The notes: generated by a model from the letters alone, not told the origin. A stretch of DNA of 43,823 bases from Nemertoderma westbladi (GCA_032718475.1 JAUCBJ010003988.1:1-43823), one strand, 5' to 3'; positions 1 to 10,284 are shown, counted from the first letter of the stretch. Numbers and translations are program-made.

Positions 1-188
1 GTACCCCACTATCCCACCACCCACCCGTACTTCACTACCGTACCCCACTACCGTACCCCACTACCGTACCCCACTATCCCACCCACCCGTACTTCACTAC
101 CGTACCCCACTATCCCACCCACCCGTACTTCACTACCGTACCCCACTGCCACTACCGTACCCCACTATCCCACCCACCCGTACTTCAC
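1..188. repeat. 36-bp minisatellite at a PAN2 5' splice site
   Basis: About four copies of a 36-bp unit plus several 13-bp partial units (ACCGTACCCCACT) run from the window edge to about 188. Read on the minus (PAN2) strand, each unit starts GTGAAGTACGGG. The first copy begins within about 10 nt of the predicted end of PAN2 exon 5, so the array fills the start of the following intron. The array continues off the window to the left. It is seen directly; its position relative to the splice site depends on the exon call. Confidence 0.85.
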
Positions 189-197
189 TCGACCAAC

Positions 198-479
198 CTG
201 TTGGTTTATATTTAATCGGTAATCGTCAAGGTAATCTCTACGGGAGTAAATCAACATACACGGAAGCATCCATTGTAGATCGATATGGTTAGCTTGGTTC
301 TCTTCTAGAGGGCTCACACAGAGGGAGTTGAACAGATACCAGCCGTTGCAACTCACGCCCTCCTTCATCTTATGGTAGTTGGAACCGATAAAGATGTGGC
401 TGACGGTGTTAATAGTCTGGCAGTTGGTATCCTGGACGAGGGCGGTAACGTTAACCAGATCGTAAATAATATCCGACTC
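198..479 (-). CDS. PAN2: PAN2 exon 5 (end of pseudo-UCH domain)
   Basis: The translation matches the PAN2 stretch leading into the exonuclease domain: YDLVNVTALVQD, then a KEGVSCNGWYLFN block and YRLNIN (human PAN2 has YDLMATVVHI, KEGVTHQQWYLFND and YNLNIK at these places). The acceptor on the minus strand is a pyrimidine tract ending CTCCAG at 480, so the exon starts at 479 in phase 0. The donor is uncertain: CAG|GTTGGT gives an end at 198, and CGA|GTGAAG gives an end at 189. Both are phase 0. The DEDD exonuclease domain that removes poly(A) must lie on further exons left of position 1, so the gene is partial here. Exon identity is firm; the 3' boundary is inferred. Confidence 0.85.
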
Positions 480-1467
480 CTGGAGGACAAAAAGCAATAA
501 ATCGCGTTAGTAGAACTAATTAAATATATCGGGGCTAGCAGGAACGACGTTTGGATGCGTGAGTCACTCATTATGGCACACGGGCACACGGACTGCGACA
601 CTGGATAATTGTAGCTGTTCATTTCAAGTACTAATTAGAATTTATCAAAAATGAAATGGTATTTAAAATTGAAACATTACTGAGAAACATTTATTTATCA
701 ACAACGTAAATACAAATACAAATTATTTTTAGTAGGAGCAGACTCATTCACTTTATCTTACAATTTTAAAATATTAGTAAGATAAAGTTCTATTAATATT
801 ATTTTGGAATTGATTACTGGATGGTTTACTGACATAAAAATTATATATAATCACAACTGCTGGAACTATTTATGAGATATTCAACAAACTTACTTCACTA
901 TATTTATACTTCGGGATCCCGGTGCAAAAAAGTCGGGATCGGGACCGGGATTGTATTTTTCGCCGGGATCCCGGATTTTCGGGATCGGGATCCCGTTTAA
1001 ACACTAAACATACAAGGTCGTAGCCGTGTAAGAAAGTATGTCGTGGTCATTCACTTAAACAAGTTAATGACCACACCATGGTCTCTAGGTTAAAGTGCTG
1101 AGGTCAATCTCGTCACTTTATCAATTCAATCGGATGTTAAAGTGGTTTCATACTCTAAATCGTCACCGCCAACATTATAAGCTGTTGGTTTGGCTTGTCT
1201 TGAAAGATTTAGTGGCAATAAAATACGTTCTGGTCATCAGTGAGCATTTCAAAAACAAGGAAACCTTTTACATCCACACAGTTTGCTCTAATAACATTTC
1301 TTTCCATACATCAAATCGCCCGCAAGAAAGTATGACAGCGGAATTTGCTGCACACCGACACTGACTATAGTGACAATACCATCTGGACATTCAAGGGCAA
1401 TAACTTGTTGAAACCAACATGAACTACGACATAGTACACGACACGTAGTGGTCATGGTTACACTAAC
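480..1467 (-). other. PAN2 intron 4, with GGGATC-rich repeat
   Basis: This is the predicted intron between exons 4 and 5. The donor on the minus strand is AAT|GTTAGT at 1467 and the acceptor is CTCCAG at 480; both sides are phase 0. At about 911-1003 it holds a compact cluster of CGGGATCCCG and GGGATCGGGA words in both orientations, probably a degenerate element. The rest is AT-rich with no recognised gene. Confidence 0.6.
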
Positions 1468-3263
1468 ATTGACTATCTCCTTGGAGTCTAAGAATCCCTG
1501 GTTCTCTCTCCAAGCCATCGTCATGGGCAACCATGGCGCCCCTCCAGACTCTACGGTGTCGCCAACCGGGGACTCTTCACCCGGATGGTAGAACTTACAA
1601 CCGGCGCGGTTGCAATCGTTAGCGTAACGACACGTCTTTACGCCGACGCGCACGGGCGCGGCTGCGACGGCAGTGGCTATCCGAGTCGTCTGCGAGCGCC
1701 AGAAGGGGAGCGTGGACGCGCAGGCGGCGTTCGCGTCGAGGAGGAACACGTCCGGGGGCGGCGGGGACGCGCGAACACGATGTTCCGTCGCCTTCGCGCA
1801 GCCGGCGCAGTGCCGCGTCGCGCCGGCGAGACTCCGGTTGACGACCGCGGCGAAGTCGACCAACACGGAGGCGTCCTCGGGGTAGTCGAGTCGGCACAAC
1901 TCCTCGGTCGCCTCAGCCCCGCAGTCGCCGCACGCCAGCGCGCCCTGCCGCGCGAGCAGCCGCGCGGTCAGCGCGCCCACAACGCCCTCGTCGTCCGGGA
2001 GACTCGGACCCAACTCCCGGAGCACCGTCGCCATGGCGCCTGGAAGGTCCACTGTTGCCATGGTAGCCGGGGGCCCCTGGAGAATCCCTACAAGCGACTG
2101 TACGAGGTCCTCAGAGTCCAGGAACTCCTTCTTTACCACGGAGAGGTTGTGGAACATCATGGAGAGAGCGCATAGGAAGCAACCACGCTGCTCGCAGTAA
2201 TGGCCGCGCACAGCGACCTCAAGCGGCTCAACGTAGAACAACGTCTGCAGAAGGCAGTTGTACGAGTTGCCGCTGGGGTTGTACATCCCAGCGAAGTTGG
2301 TCTTATTGTTGGTGTTAACGTCGAGTGCGAAACCTTCCGCCTCCACGATCTGGTAGTTCTTGTAGATATTAGGGGTAGTCGTGTAGTAGGCGAGCGGTTC
2401 TATCTTGGAAGTTTTCGTACGGACCGCGGGCTCTTTGCTCGGGACTGCTTGGCTACTAGCCGGTGGTTTGGCGTCGTCGTTCAGTTTATACGGGCATACG
2501 TTGCGTTTAATCTTCATAGAGTTGTGTCCACAGGCGATGAACCCTTTGTGGTTCCCGGACTGGGGTTCCATTATCTTCATTGACTCGATGAGCGAGGGGT
2601 CTATTGGCTCGGGGTTTCGGGGATGCGACTCGGTCATCCGGGGCGGCATGTCGCTGAACAGCGGCCCGTTGGGATGGGCCGGCATGGGGACCACCGAGTA
2701 GGGCGTGCGGACGTCGTCCACCCCGATGTACTGGTACTGGGGGGCGCGATCCGGGAACTCGGTGGGCCGCGCGAACGGGTTCATCTGGAAGTCGTGCCGG
2801 TCCGCTAGTAGATGGAGAACCCCGGCCGAGTCACCCACCCCCATGCACTGGTAGCCCTGGGAGACCTCGAGACTCGAGACGGTATCCGAGTGCGCCAACG
2901 TGGGGAGTTGGTTGACGACGCCGCCCCCGCCCAGAGCGAGGTCCACCATCTGGTAGTGGCCAGATTGCGCGACGGCCGTGACGCGCGTCCCACCGTGGTA
3001 CGGCCCTCCCCCAGGCTGCGACAACGCGAACCTTAGGAACGCTGGCTCAATGACCAACTGTACGGGATTCATCGCGTGTAAGTACCGTAAATCGTAGAGC
3101 ATAAGGTACCGGTCCGGGGTTAGGTGGCCCATACGATGACTCATTCCGCACGTGACTAACTGATGCCCGTGGATATTAACGTCGAAGTCGCTAAGCATAC
3201 CAGAATGCGCGTCTATTACATGTTGGGTGTCTAAACTATTAGGGTCCCTGAGGGTTATTTTAC
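1468..3263 (-). CDS. PAN2: PAN2 exon 4 (end of WD40, linker, pseudo-UCH)
   Basis: This is the main PAN2 exon, 1796 nt. PAN2 is the catalytic subunit of the cytoplasmic PAN2-PAN3 complex, which shortens mRNA poly(A) tails. The exon opens in phase 1 with KITLRDPNSLDT and LSDFDV (human GKVSLRDL and SLSDFDV), then DRYLMLYDLR and EPAFLRF of the WD40 propeller, then the linker that binds PAN3 in the family. The ubiquitin-hydrolase-like domain follows, with the GNSYNCLLQ block at the place of a USP Cys box. The catalytic Cys is Tyr, as expected for this pseudo-enzyme. The acceptor is TTTTTGTAG at 3264; the donor is inferred as AAT|GTTAGT at 1467 because it keeps phase 0 and similarity fades after it. 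The UCH part is strikingly GC-rich compared with its surroundings and contains a CCCH finger listed separately. Confidence 0.93.
1585..1632 (-). other. CCCH zinc finger encoded inside PAN2
   Basis: The translated stretch CRYANDCNRAGCKFYHP fits C-x5-C-x4-C-x3-H, the spacing of Nab2/ZC3H14-type CCCH fingers, at about residues 741-756 of the assembled protein. It sits in the pseudo-UCH domain between FWRSQTTR and PWLPMTM. Human PAN2, as I recall it, has no Cys/His cluster there. The four ligands are seen directly; zinc or RNA binding is inference. Confidence 0.75.
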
Positions 3264-3370
3264 CTACAAAAACAACAAGTCAATTTATAGAAAAATTGGC
3301 GTGGAGTCGAGGTTTTAAGTTAATCTTTACCCACCGGTGGTATCTCCACAGCAAATAGAAGCCTCAATAA

Positions 3371-3925
3371 TCACTACTACTACTACTACGATCGGCATGC
3401 TGCATTGCAGCTGCATCATATATATATTACATATATAAGAATGCTGCACGTGCCGGATTGTCGACAAAATTGCCTGTCCACCATGCTTATTCGCTCCATG
3501 AGGGCGCCAAAGCACAAGATTATGCACTGGCTGGTCCTCACGGCGAAAGCAATGTCCTGCAAAGCGGAAGCGTTTCCATTCAAGTGTCAAGCTAGGGGAG
3601 ATTAATGGAACACCTCCAATGTTGTGATTGGAGACTGTACTTGACACAATGAACCCGGCGCAGCATTCTTGTGAAAGTGCCATCCAGAGTTTTGGTATCC
3701 TCTGCAGTTAGAGCCCTGCCCATGCCTCCCCCTACCGTATCCGAAGGTCTTCACCTGACTTTCAGATCCATGATAGCAAATAGCAGAAGTCATCCACGTG
3801 CTCAAGAAAGCCATCCTTAGACCTTATGCCCTTCGATCAGACATTTCTTGAGGGCTGTCTAGGTTGACTGTCATGATTTTGGTCTTCTTGGAATTTACAA
3901 AAAGACCAACACTAGAAGCAACCTG
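3371..3925 (-). mobile_element. RTE-like retrotransposon fragment (copy D)
   Basis: The minus strand encodes a degraded C-terminal piece of the RTE-like reverse transcriptase seen elsewhere in the window (SLTLEWKRFRFAGHCFRRED, then QPVHNLVLWRPHGANKHGG). It ends with the same 3' sequence and a (TAG)n tail, at 3375-3392 on the minus strand. It lies inside the PAN2 intron 3 minisatellite: one array unit survives at about 3330-3370 and the rest of the array resumes at about 3926. It therefore inserted after the array had formed. Confidence 0.8.
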
Positions 3926-5350
3926 CTGTATCTTAGAATCTATCTATACCTACCACCCGTGGTATCTCTACAGCAAATAGAAGTCCCACTGTATCTTAGG
4001 ATATATACCTAGCCGTGGTATCTCCACAGCAAATAGAAGTCCCACTATATCTTAGGATCTATACCTACCCGTGGTATCTCCACAGCAAATAGAAGTCCCA
4101 CTATATCTTAGGATCTATACCTACCCGTGGTATCTCCACAGCAAATAGAAGTCCCACTATATCTTAGGATCTATACCTAGCCGTGGTATCTCCACAGCAA
4201 ATAGAAGTCCCACTGTATCTTACCTTAGGACCTATACCTAGCCGTGGTATCTCTACAGCAAATAGAAGTCCCACTATATCTTAGGATCTATACCTACCCG
4301 TGGTATCTCCACAGCAAATAAAAGTCCCGCTGTATCTTACCTTAGGACCTATACCTAGCCGTGGTATCTCCACAGCAAATAGAAGTCCCACTGTATCTTA
4401 CCTTAGGACCGATACATAGCTGTGGTATCTCCACAGCAAATATAAGTCCCACTGTATCTTAGGATCTATACCTACCCGTGGTATCTCCACAGCAAATAGA
4501 AGTCCCACTATATCTTAGGATCTATACCTACCCGTGGTATCTCCACAGCAAATAGAAGTCCCACTATATCTTAGGATCTATACCTACCCGTGGTATCTCC
4601 ACAGCAAATAGAAGTCCCACTATATCTTAGGATCTATACCTAGTACCTACCCGTGGTATCTCCACAGCAAATAGAAGTCCCACTATATCTTAGGATCTAT
4701 AACTAGCCGTGGTATCTCCACAGCAAATAGAAGTCCCACTGTATATTAGGATCGATACCAACCCGTGGTATCTCCACAGCAAATAGAAGCCACACTGTAT
4801 ATTAGGATCGATACCAACCCGTGGTATCTCCACAGCAAATAGAAGCCACACTATATCTTAGGATCTATACCTACGCGTGGTATCTCCACAGCAAATAGAA
4901 GTCCCACTATATCTTAGGATCTATACCTAGCCGTGGTATCTCCACAGCAAATAGAAGTCCCACTATATCTTAGGATCTATACCTAGCCGTAGTATCTCCA
5001 CAGCAAATAGAAGTCCCACTATATCTTAGGATATATACCTAGCCGTAGTATCTCCACAGCAAATCGAAGTCCCACTATATCTTAGGATCTATACCTAGCC
5101 GTAGTATCTCCACAGCAAATAGAAGTCCCACTATATCTTAGGATATATACCTAGCCGTGGTATCTCCACAGCAAATAGAAGTCCCACTATATCTTAGGAT
5201 CTATACCTACACGTTGTATCTCCACAGCAAATAGAAGTCCCACTGTATCTTAGGATCTATACCTACCCGTGGTATCTCCGCAGCAAATATAAGTCCCACT
5301 ATATCTTAGGATCTATACCTACCCGTGGTATCTCCACAGCAAATAGAAGT
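3926..5350 (-). repeat. 56-bp minisatellite copying the PAN2 exon 3 end
   Basis: About 25 tandem copies of a unit of about 56 bp (some 54-62) fill most of PAN2 intron 3, with one further copy at about 3330-3370. On the minus strand each unit reads TATTTGCTGTGGAGATACCA, then CGGGTAGGTATAGATCC. This is the last coding part of exon 3 (residues CCGDTTG) followed by the intron's own GTAGGT donor. The copy nearest the exon (about 5300-5350) overlaps the authentic exon end at 5323. Most units are near identical; a few have lost the donor context or changed one base. Confidence 0.93.
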
Positions 5351-5632
5351 CCCACTGTGTCTAAGAATAGCGACCCCATTATCTCCAATATCAATAGCTC
5401 CCAGTTCTCGACCCGTTGCCAGGTCAACCTCGATCATGGTAGACTGGTGACCCCCTAATAACAAGGTGTTCCTTCGCGTTAGCATCATTGCCTGCATGTC
5501 CTCCATATTGGGACTGGTAAAGTCGAAGAGACGCACGCCGCCCCTGCCGCTACATCGCAGGTAGTTCTTCGTGAGAAATAATATCCCGCTGTCCAGAGTG
5601 AGAATCTGGCGGATATCGTTACAGTTATGGAT
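5323..5632 (-). CDS. PAN2: PAN2 exon 3 (WD40 propeller)
   Basis: This exon encodes NDIRQILTLDSGILFLTKNY, then LRCSGRGGVRLFDF, then the TLLLGGHQSTMIEVDLATG and CCGDTTG blocks. They align closely with the human PAN2 propeller (DIRQIQSLENGILFLTKN, LLVGGLQNHILEIDL, FFCGHTSG). The acceptor is CTTATAG at 5633 (phase 0). The donor is ACG-G|GTAGGT at 5322 (phase 1), which joins to GT-AAA of exon 4 to give GDTTG-KITLRD, matching human GHTSG-KVSLRD. The exon is 310 nt. Its last 30 nt are the seed sequence of the adjoining minisatellite. Reading past the donor meets an in-frame TAA within 18 nt. Confidence 0.95.
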
Positions 5633-5921
5633 CTATAAGTAGGTAGGTAAGTGAGTTAGTAAAGTGGAATGTTCAACTTGAAATAACACTGAAAAACCGT
5701 TAACTATAGTACAAAATGGAATAAATGATTAATTTTAATAATAAATTACATATATTATAATAAACGTCTGATCCCATTCAAGAAGTATTACATATATCCC
5801 ATAATTTTTGTTTAATGACTTTATCAGTGGAATGCAAGTGCCAGCGTAAAACCAAATTACTTTACCACGTGTTGTAGATGAACCTCTGTTACAATTTAAT
5901 TTTATTACGAAACATATATAG

Positions 5922-7387
5922 TAGGGTGGTTCAAAATTTTTTTTTTCGAATTTTCCATGTCTTACAAGCTAAAAGTATACCTTTGGGTTAAATATTGGTA
6001 ATTGGAAAGTTTAAATCGATTTGAAGGATGTCTAGAGGTGTCACATCACGCCTGAAGTTCCTATATTGGCATTGCATTTGGCGCGACTACCCTATATCTA
6101 CCATTTTTGTCATGACCAACTTCTGCTATGCCTATTTCAATGATGTAGTGCTCATTCGAACCGGAATTAGCGATTTAGTGGGGGTAGAAATGTTCAAAAC
6201 AAGAATAGAGTTATTCCTTCTTCAGATAATGTTCAGTAAGTATTGGATCATGGAATTCAAAATTGGTGCATCATTTCTCGATTTGTGTTTCAATAAAAAT
6301 CATACTTCCAATGACTTCACAGACTTGTGCTTAGCATCAATCGAACCACAATCATCGATTTAGTGGGTGTAGAAACCTTCAAAACATCAGTAGAGTAATT
6401 AGTTTTCATGAGGTTGCACAAAAGGTGCAGCTCGGCTCAACTCAACATTAGCGTATGGTTGCGATGTAGCATTGTCATAAAATGTTTGCTTCCAGTGACC
6501 TCACTGAGTAAAACATAGTTAAATTACCATGAATTACTGTATTATCATATACGCCTTACACATTATTGTTTAGAATGGTCTTGATTGAAGCTTACATTCA
6601 TTTATATGAACAGGGCACACCATACCATGGGCCTACCTACACTGTCATTTTACATAGGAGTAATATAAATGAACTGATGAATGTAAGCTTTAATCAAGAC
6701 CAATATTCTAAACAATAATAAGTATGGCAGTATGGCTTATGTGATAATACAGTAATTTATCGTAATCTAACTAGGTTTTATTCAGTGAGGTCACTGGAAG
6801 CACACATTTTATGACAATCCTACATCGCAACCATATGCTAATGTTGAGTTGAGCCGAGCTGCACCTTTTGTGCAAACTCATGAAAACTAATTACTCTACT
6901 GATGTTTTGAAGGTTTCTACACCCACTAAATCGATGATTGCGGTTCGATTGACTCTAAGCACAAGTCTGTAAAGTCATTCGTCATTGGAAGTATGATTTT
7001 TATTGAAACACAAATCGAGAAGCGACGCGCCAATTTTGAATTCCATGATCCAATACTTACCGTACATTATCTCGAGAAGGAATAACTCTATTCTTGTTTT
7101 GAACGTTTCTACCCCCACTAAATCGATAATTCCGGTTTGAATGAGCCCTACATCATTGAAATAGGCATAGCAGAAGTTGGTCATGACAAAAATGGTAGAT
7201 ATAGGGTAGTCGCGCCAAATGCGATGCCAATATAGGAACTTCAGGCGTGATGTGACACCTCTAGACATCCTTCAAATCTATTTAAACTTTCCAATTACTA
7301 ATATTTGCCCCAAATTCACATTTTTAGCCGGTAAGACATGGAAATTTCGAATGTTTAATTTTTTTAAGTTTAATTTGAACCACCCTA
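5922..7387. mobile_element. hAT-type foldback element in PAN2 intron 2
   Basis: A 1466-bp near-palindrome begins TAGGGTGGTTCAAA and ends with its complement TTTGAACCACCCTA. It is flanked by a perfect 8-bp duplication ATATATAG (5914-5921 and 7388-7395). The TAGGGTG-type end with 8-bp duplications is typical of hAT transposons. The two arms are about 700 bp each and highly similar; the central loop is about 6616-6660. The arms carry matching open frames of 97-111 codons because they are copies of each other. No transposase is seen, so it is non-autonomous. Confidence 0.9.
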
Positions 7388-7425
7388 ATATATAGTCAGT
7401 AGACAGTAATAATAACAATACATAC

Positions 7426-7542
7426 CTGAAACGATGTGTATTTCTGTAGATTGTGGCTGAAGTATGACGTTGTATGGCCAACCTGATTCCCTGACCATAT
7501 TAGCTCTTCAAATGCGTCAAACGCAACAGCACAGGAACCAAC
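7426..7542 (-). CDS. PAN2: PAN2 exon 2 (start of WD40 propeller)
   Basis: A 117-nt exon (39 codons, phase 0 at both ends) encodes [20 protein letters not shown], then [19 protein letters not shown]. This aligns with the first propeller blade of human PAN2 (FDLHEEMLWVGSHGGHATSF, then LERYSSFQ). The acceptor is TTTCTCAG at 7543 and the donor is CAG|GTATGT at 7425; both are strong. The hAT foldback element ends only 38 nt inside the downstream intron. Confidence 0.93.
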
Positions 7543-8212
7543 CTGAGAAAGAAGTAACGATTTAAGTGAAATCGAAAAATAATCACCTATCACCCTATAC
7601 CCGCATATTATACAATTTTAAATGGATGACAGTGATGAGGAAGTTATTGAAACTGTCTCTACATTCATGTTGTCAGTTGTGGTGTGGCAACAAACTAACA
7701 GTTTTTCACGAGAGCATTGGATAATATTGTAATATTTTGAATTCCAAAACGCGCAGTTCTAGCCTACTGTTCTAACAGTCTAACGTGCAAATTACTGAAA
7801 AGCCTAACAAAACAACCCTAACTCAAATTTGAAAAATGTATTTAATAAGAAGCACGCCATCAAAATTTATAGGGATTTGCCAATAGATTACTGGATTAGG
7901 ATAGGCTATCTGCTGATATGATATGATCTGACCAAGAACAGTCTGACAGTGACAGGACAGTAGACAGGTAGCTGGATAGAAGAACCATTTTGTCTGTTTG
8001 TAAGAACTAACAGACCCCAAAACGCTAATAGCAGATCAGCTAAGAGTAAATAGGGGCCTACTGCTGTACCCACCGCATGTAAAATTACCAACTACTGGAA
8101 GTGAGATTGAGATTGTTTATTGCGCAATAGTCAAATATATGGTTATGGTTAATTATGACATAAACACCAATTAATTAAATATCATCCATAAATATATATC
8201 CATATATATTGC

Positions 8213-8393
8213 GATGTACAATGTAGGATTGTCATAAAATGTGTGCTTCCAGTGACCTCACTGAGTAAAACCTAGTTAAATTACGATAAATTACTGTATT
8301 ATCACATAAGCCATACTGCCATACTTATTATTGTTTAGAATATTGGTCTTGATTAAAGCTTACATTCATCAGTTCATTTATATTACTCCTATG
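8213..8393. mobile_element. Solo fragment of the hAT foldback arm
   Basis: About 180 bp is nearly identical to the inner part of the right arm of the 5922-7387 element, in reverse orientation (shared words TGTGCTTCCAGTGACCTCAC and ATATTGGTCTTGATTAAAGC). It lies in PAN2 intron 1 and ends 26 nt from the exon 1 donor. No terminal repeats are present, so it is a fragment. Confidence 0.85.
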
Positions 8394-8419
8394 GAAGACC
8401 GGACACCCGGAATACTCAC

Positions 8420-8581
8420 CTTTGTTCCAATGTGCTGCGACCCAGTGTCTGTCAACACAGAGCAAACTTCCCTGTATTCAGTACTACCGGTATCCATTCC
8501 TTGATGTTGATGTAAAGGTGGAGGTTGTGCAGGATGATGGTTGCCGTGTGGAACTGCCGATAGTGCATTGTAATTCATCAT
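8420..8581 (-). CDS. PAN2: PAN2 exon 1 (N-terminus)
   Basis: A 54-codon exon starts with tandem ATGs (MMNYNALSAVPHG). Next come a His/Pro/Gln-rich low-complexity stretch and TEYREVCSVLTDTG, which resembles the human N-terminal YSELHSVVAEVG just before the propeller. The donor is AAG|GTGAGT at 8419, close to consensus, and phase 0 fits exon 2. I chose the first ATG at 8581. The frame stays open upstream for at least 90 nt, so a slightly longer N-terminus is possible. Identity rests on position, phase and weak similarity. Confidence 0.75.
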
Positions 8582-10280
8582 GTTGGTGTCTGGCTGTCTG
8601 GTCCTGTCTTGCAGTCTTGTATCCCTTCTGGCGTTCTTGTATTTATTTAAATTTTCGATAATTTTAATGTTTGATTATAATGGAGGCCTAATATTCAATA
8701 CTACAGTACTGGAATATGTCTAAATATAGCCTAGGCCTACGGCTGTACGGTCCGGTCGCGGTCAGACGGTACTGCAGATATTTAGGCCTACTGCTGTACA
8801 GCTGTACTGTTGACACTTGTACCAGGCAGCCAGGGCACAGGGTGTAGGTAGGCTTACTTGGCAGGTCAGCAAGTTGCTCGCCTGAAAGTTATAGAGCATC
8901 ATTGTCCAGCTAGTGCCTTGCCTACAGGCAGACAGGCCTCGGTGATCATCAGTGTTAAGCCTAATTCTGTAGTCTGGTAGTTACCGACCGGTGGCGGTGG
9001 TGCCTGCGATAGTCTGGCAGTCTGGTAGTGGTAGTGCAGTAGTGCATAGTCAGATAGTGCAGTACAGCAGTAGTGGTAGTCAAGTCAGAACCAGAAGTCA
9101 AGTAGCTCTGTCAGTCTGTAGTTAGGCAGTCAGGTCTTATTCTGGTCTCTGGGTCTGGCTATATAAGATAGACAGACATAGACTGATAGACCAGGCTGCC
9201 AGTAGTGCCAGGGATGGTTAAAACCTAATTTTTAAAAAAGCAAAATTAGGTGTTTTCCATAATTGAATAAAACCTTATAAAACCTATTAAAAATTTCATA
9301 CAAAAATTAAGAAATATTTCTATAACATTGCAGCATTGACATAATCTGATAATCTTAGAATCTGATAAATCTTAGGGCCTATAAAGTATCCACTTTGCGA
9401 CATTAGGCATACTGTACATACTCTAGTTTAGACCTATACTGTATTTATCTGTGTTTGACTTGTATCAATAAAACATCTCCAATATATCCAATGTGCAGTA
9501 TATTCCTGATGGGTCCCACTAGCTAGCAACTATTTCATAAACATGCTTTTTACATTCCGAGCACCTAAATTATCTACTTTCGAATCTATCGAGTAACACC
9601 CCCCCTCTCATCCTGATCAGTCAACTAAACCTTTCACAGTCATACACCAGTGAGTGGAAATCTATACTACTGTAGCTTTGCTACAGCTGACCACTGGCTG
9701 CACCCCAACACCCCACGGCTACGACATATTATCATTAGGCCTATCATATCACCCACATTCATGAATAAATACTGATCAACCTTAAACATTTTATGGTGAC
9801 CTTTGGTGTTGGGTTTTTTGCTTTTGCTATATAACGATATCGAAAGGTGAACTTCCGAAATTAAAGGCCCGAGCCTATCCCGGATTGAAATTGAAATTAA
9901 TTGCAGTTTTGAAGGTTCTAACACCCACTACACAGCACTAAATCAACCAATACGGTTTCATTGCGCCTATTCTCAAGCAGTCAAGTCTGTGAAGCAATTG
10001 CAAGCATGATTTATTGACTTCTATAATAAACTTCACCAAATGGCACCACTGACTGCATTATAACGACACCACAGTTTACATTCGATATCTCGTGTGGTTG
10101 ACAGGTTGATAATAGACGTGTGGCTATGTCTGTATGTAGGCAGGTAAGTAAATGAGTACAGTAGTTTACCTGTTTACAGAGGCGAGTTGGGGGAACCAAA
10201 ACAACAAACGAATGTTAAAACTTGTTACCTGATTATGAACACCATACTGCCATAGGCCTATAAAAGTGCTGGGGTGTCGT
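8582..10280. other. Region upstream of PAN2, low complexity
   Basis: No gene is recognised. About 8990-9180 is low-complexity CAGT/GTAGT-rich DNA. At 9900-9970 there is one copy of the module (TCTAACACCCACT, then ACTAAATCAACC and GGTTTCATT) shared with the hAT-like elements. At about 10168-10230 there is a fragment resembling the inner arm of the Mutator-like MITE at 42080-42483 (shared TTACAGAGGCG and GGGGAACCAAAACAA). PAN2's promoter should lie here, but I see no clear TATA box. Confidence 0.5.
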
Positions 10281-10284
10281 TATA

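Noticed and set aside
1585-2701. Long plus-strand frames opposite PAN2 exon 4
   Set aside because: They are antisense to a clearly conserved coding exon in a GC-rich stretch where stops are rare.
6028-7268. Matching 97-111-codon frames in the two foldback arms
   Set aside because: They are identical because the arms are copies; no known domain, and no related frame outside the element. An ancient transposase scrap cannot be excluded.
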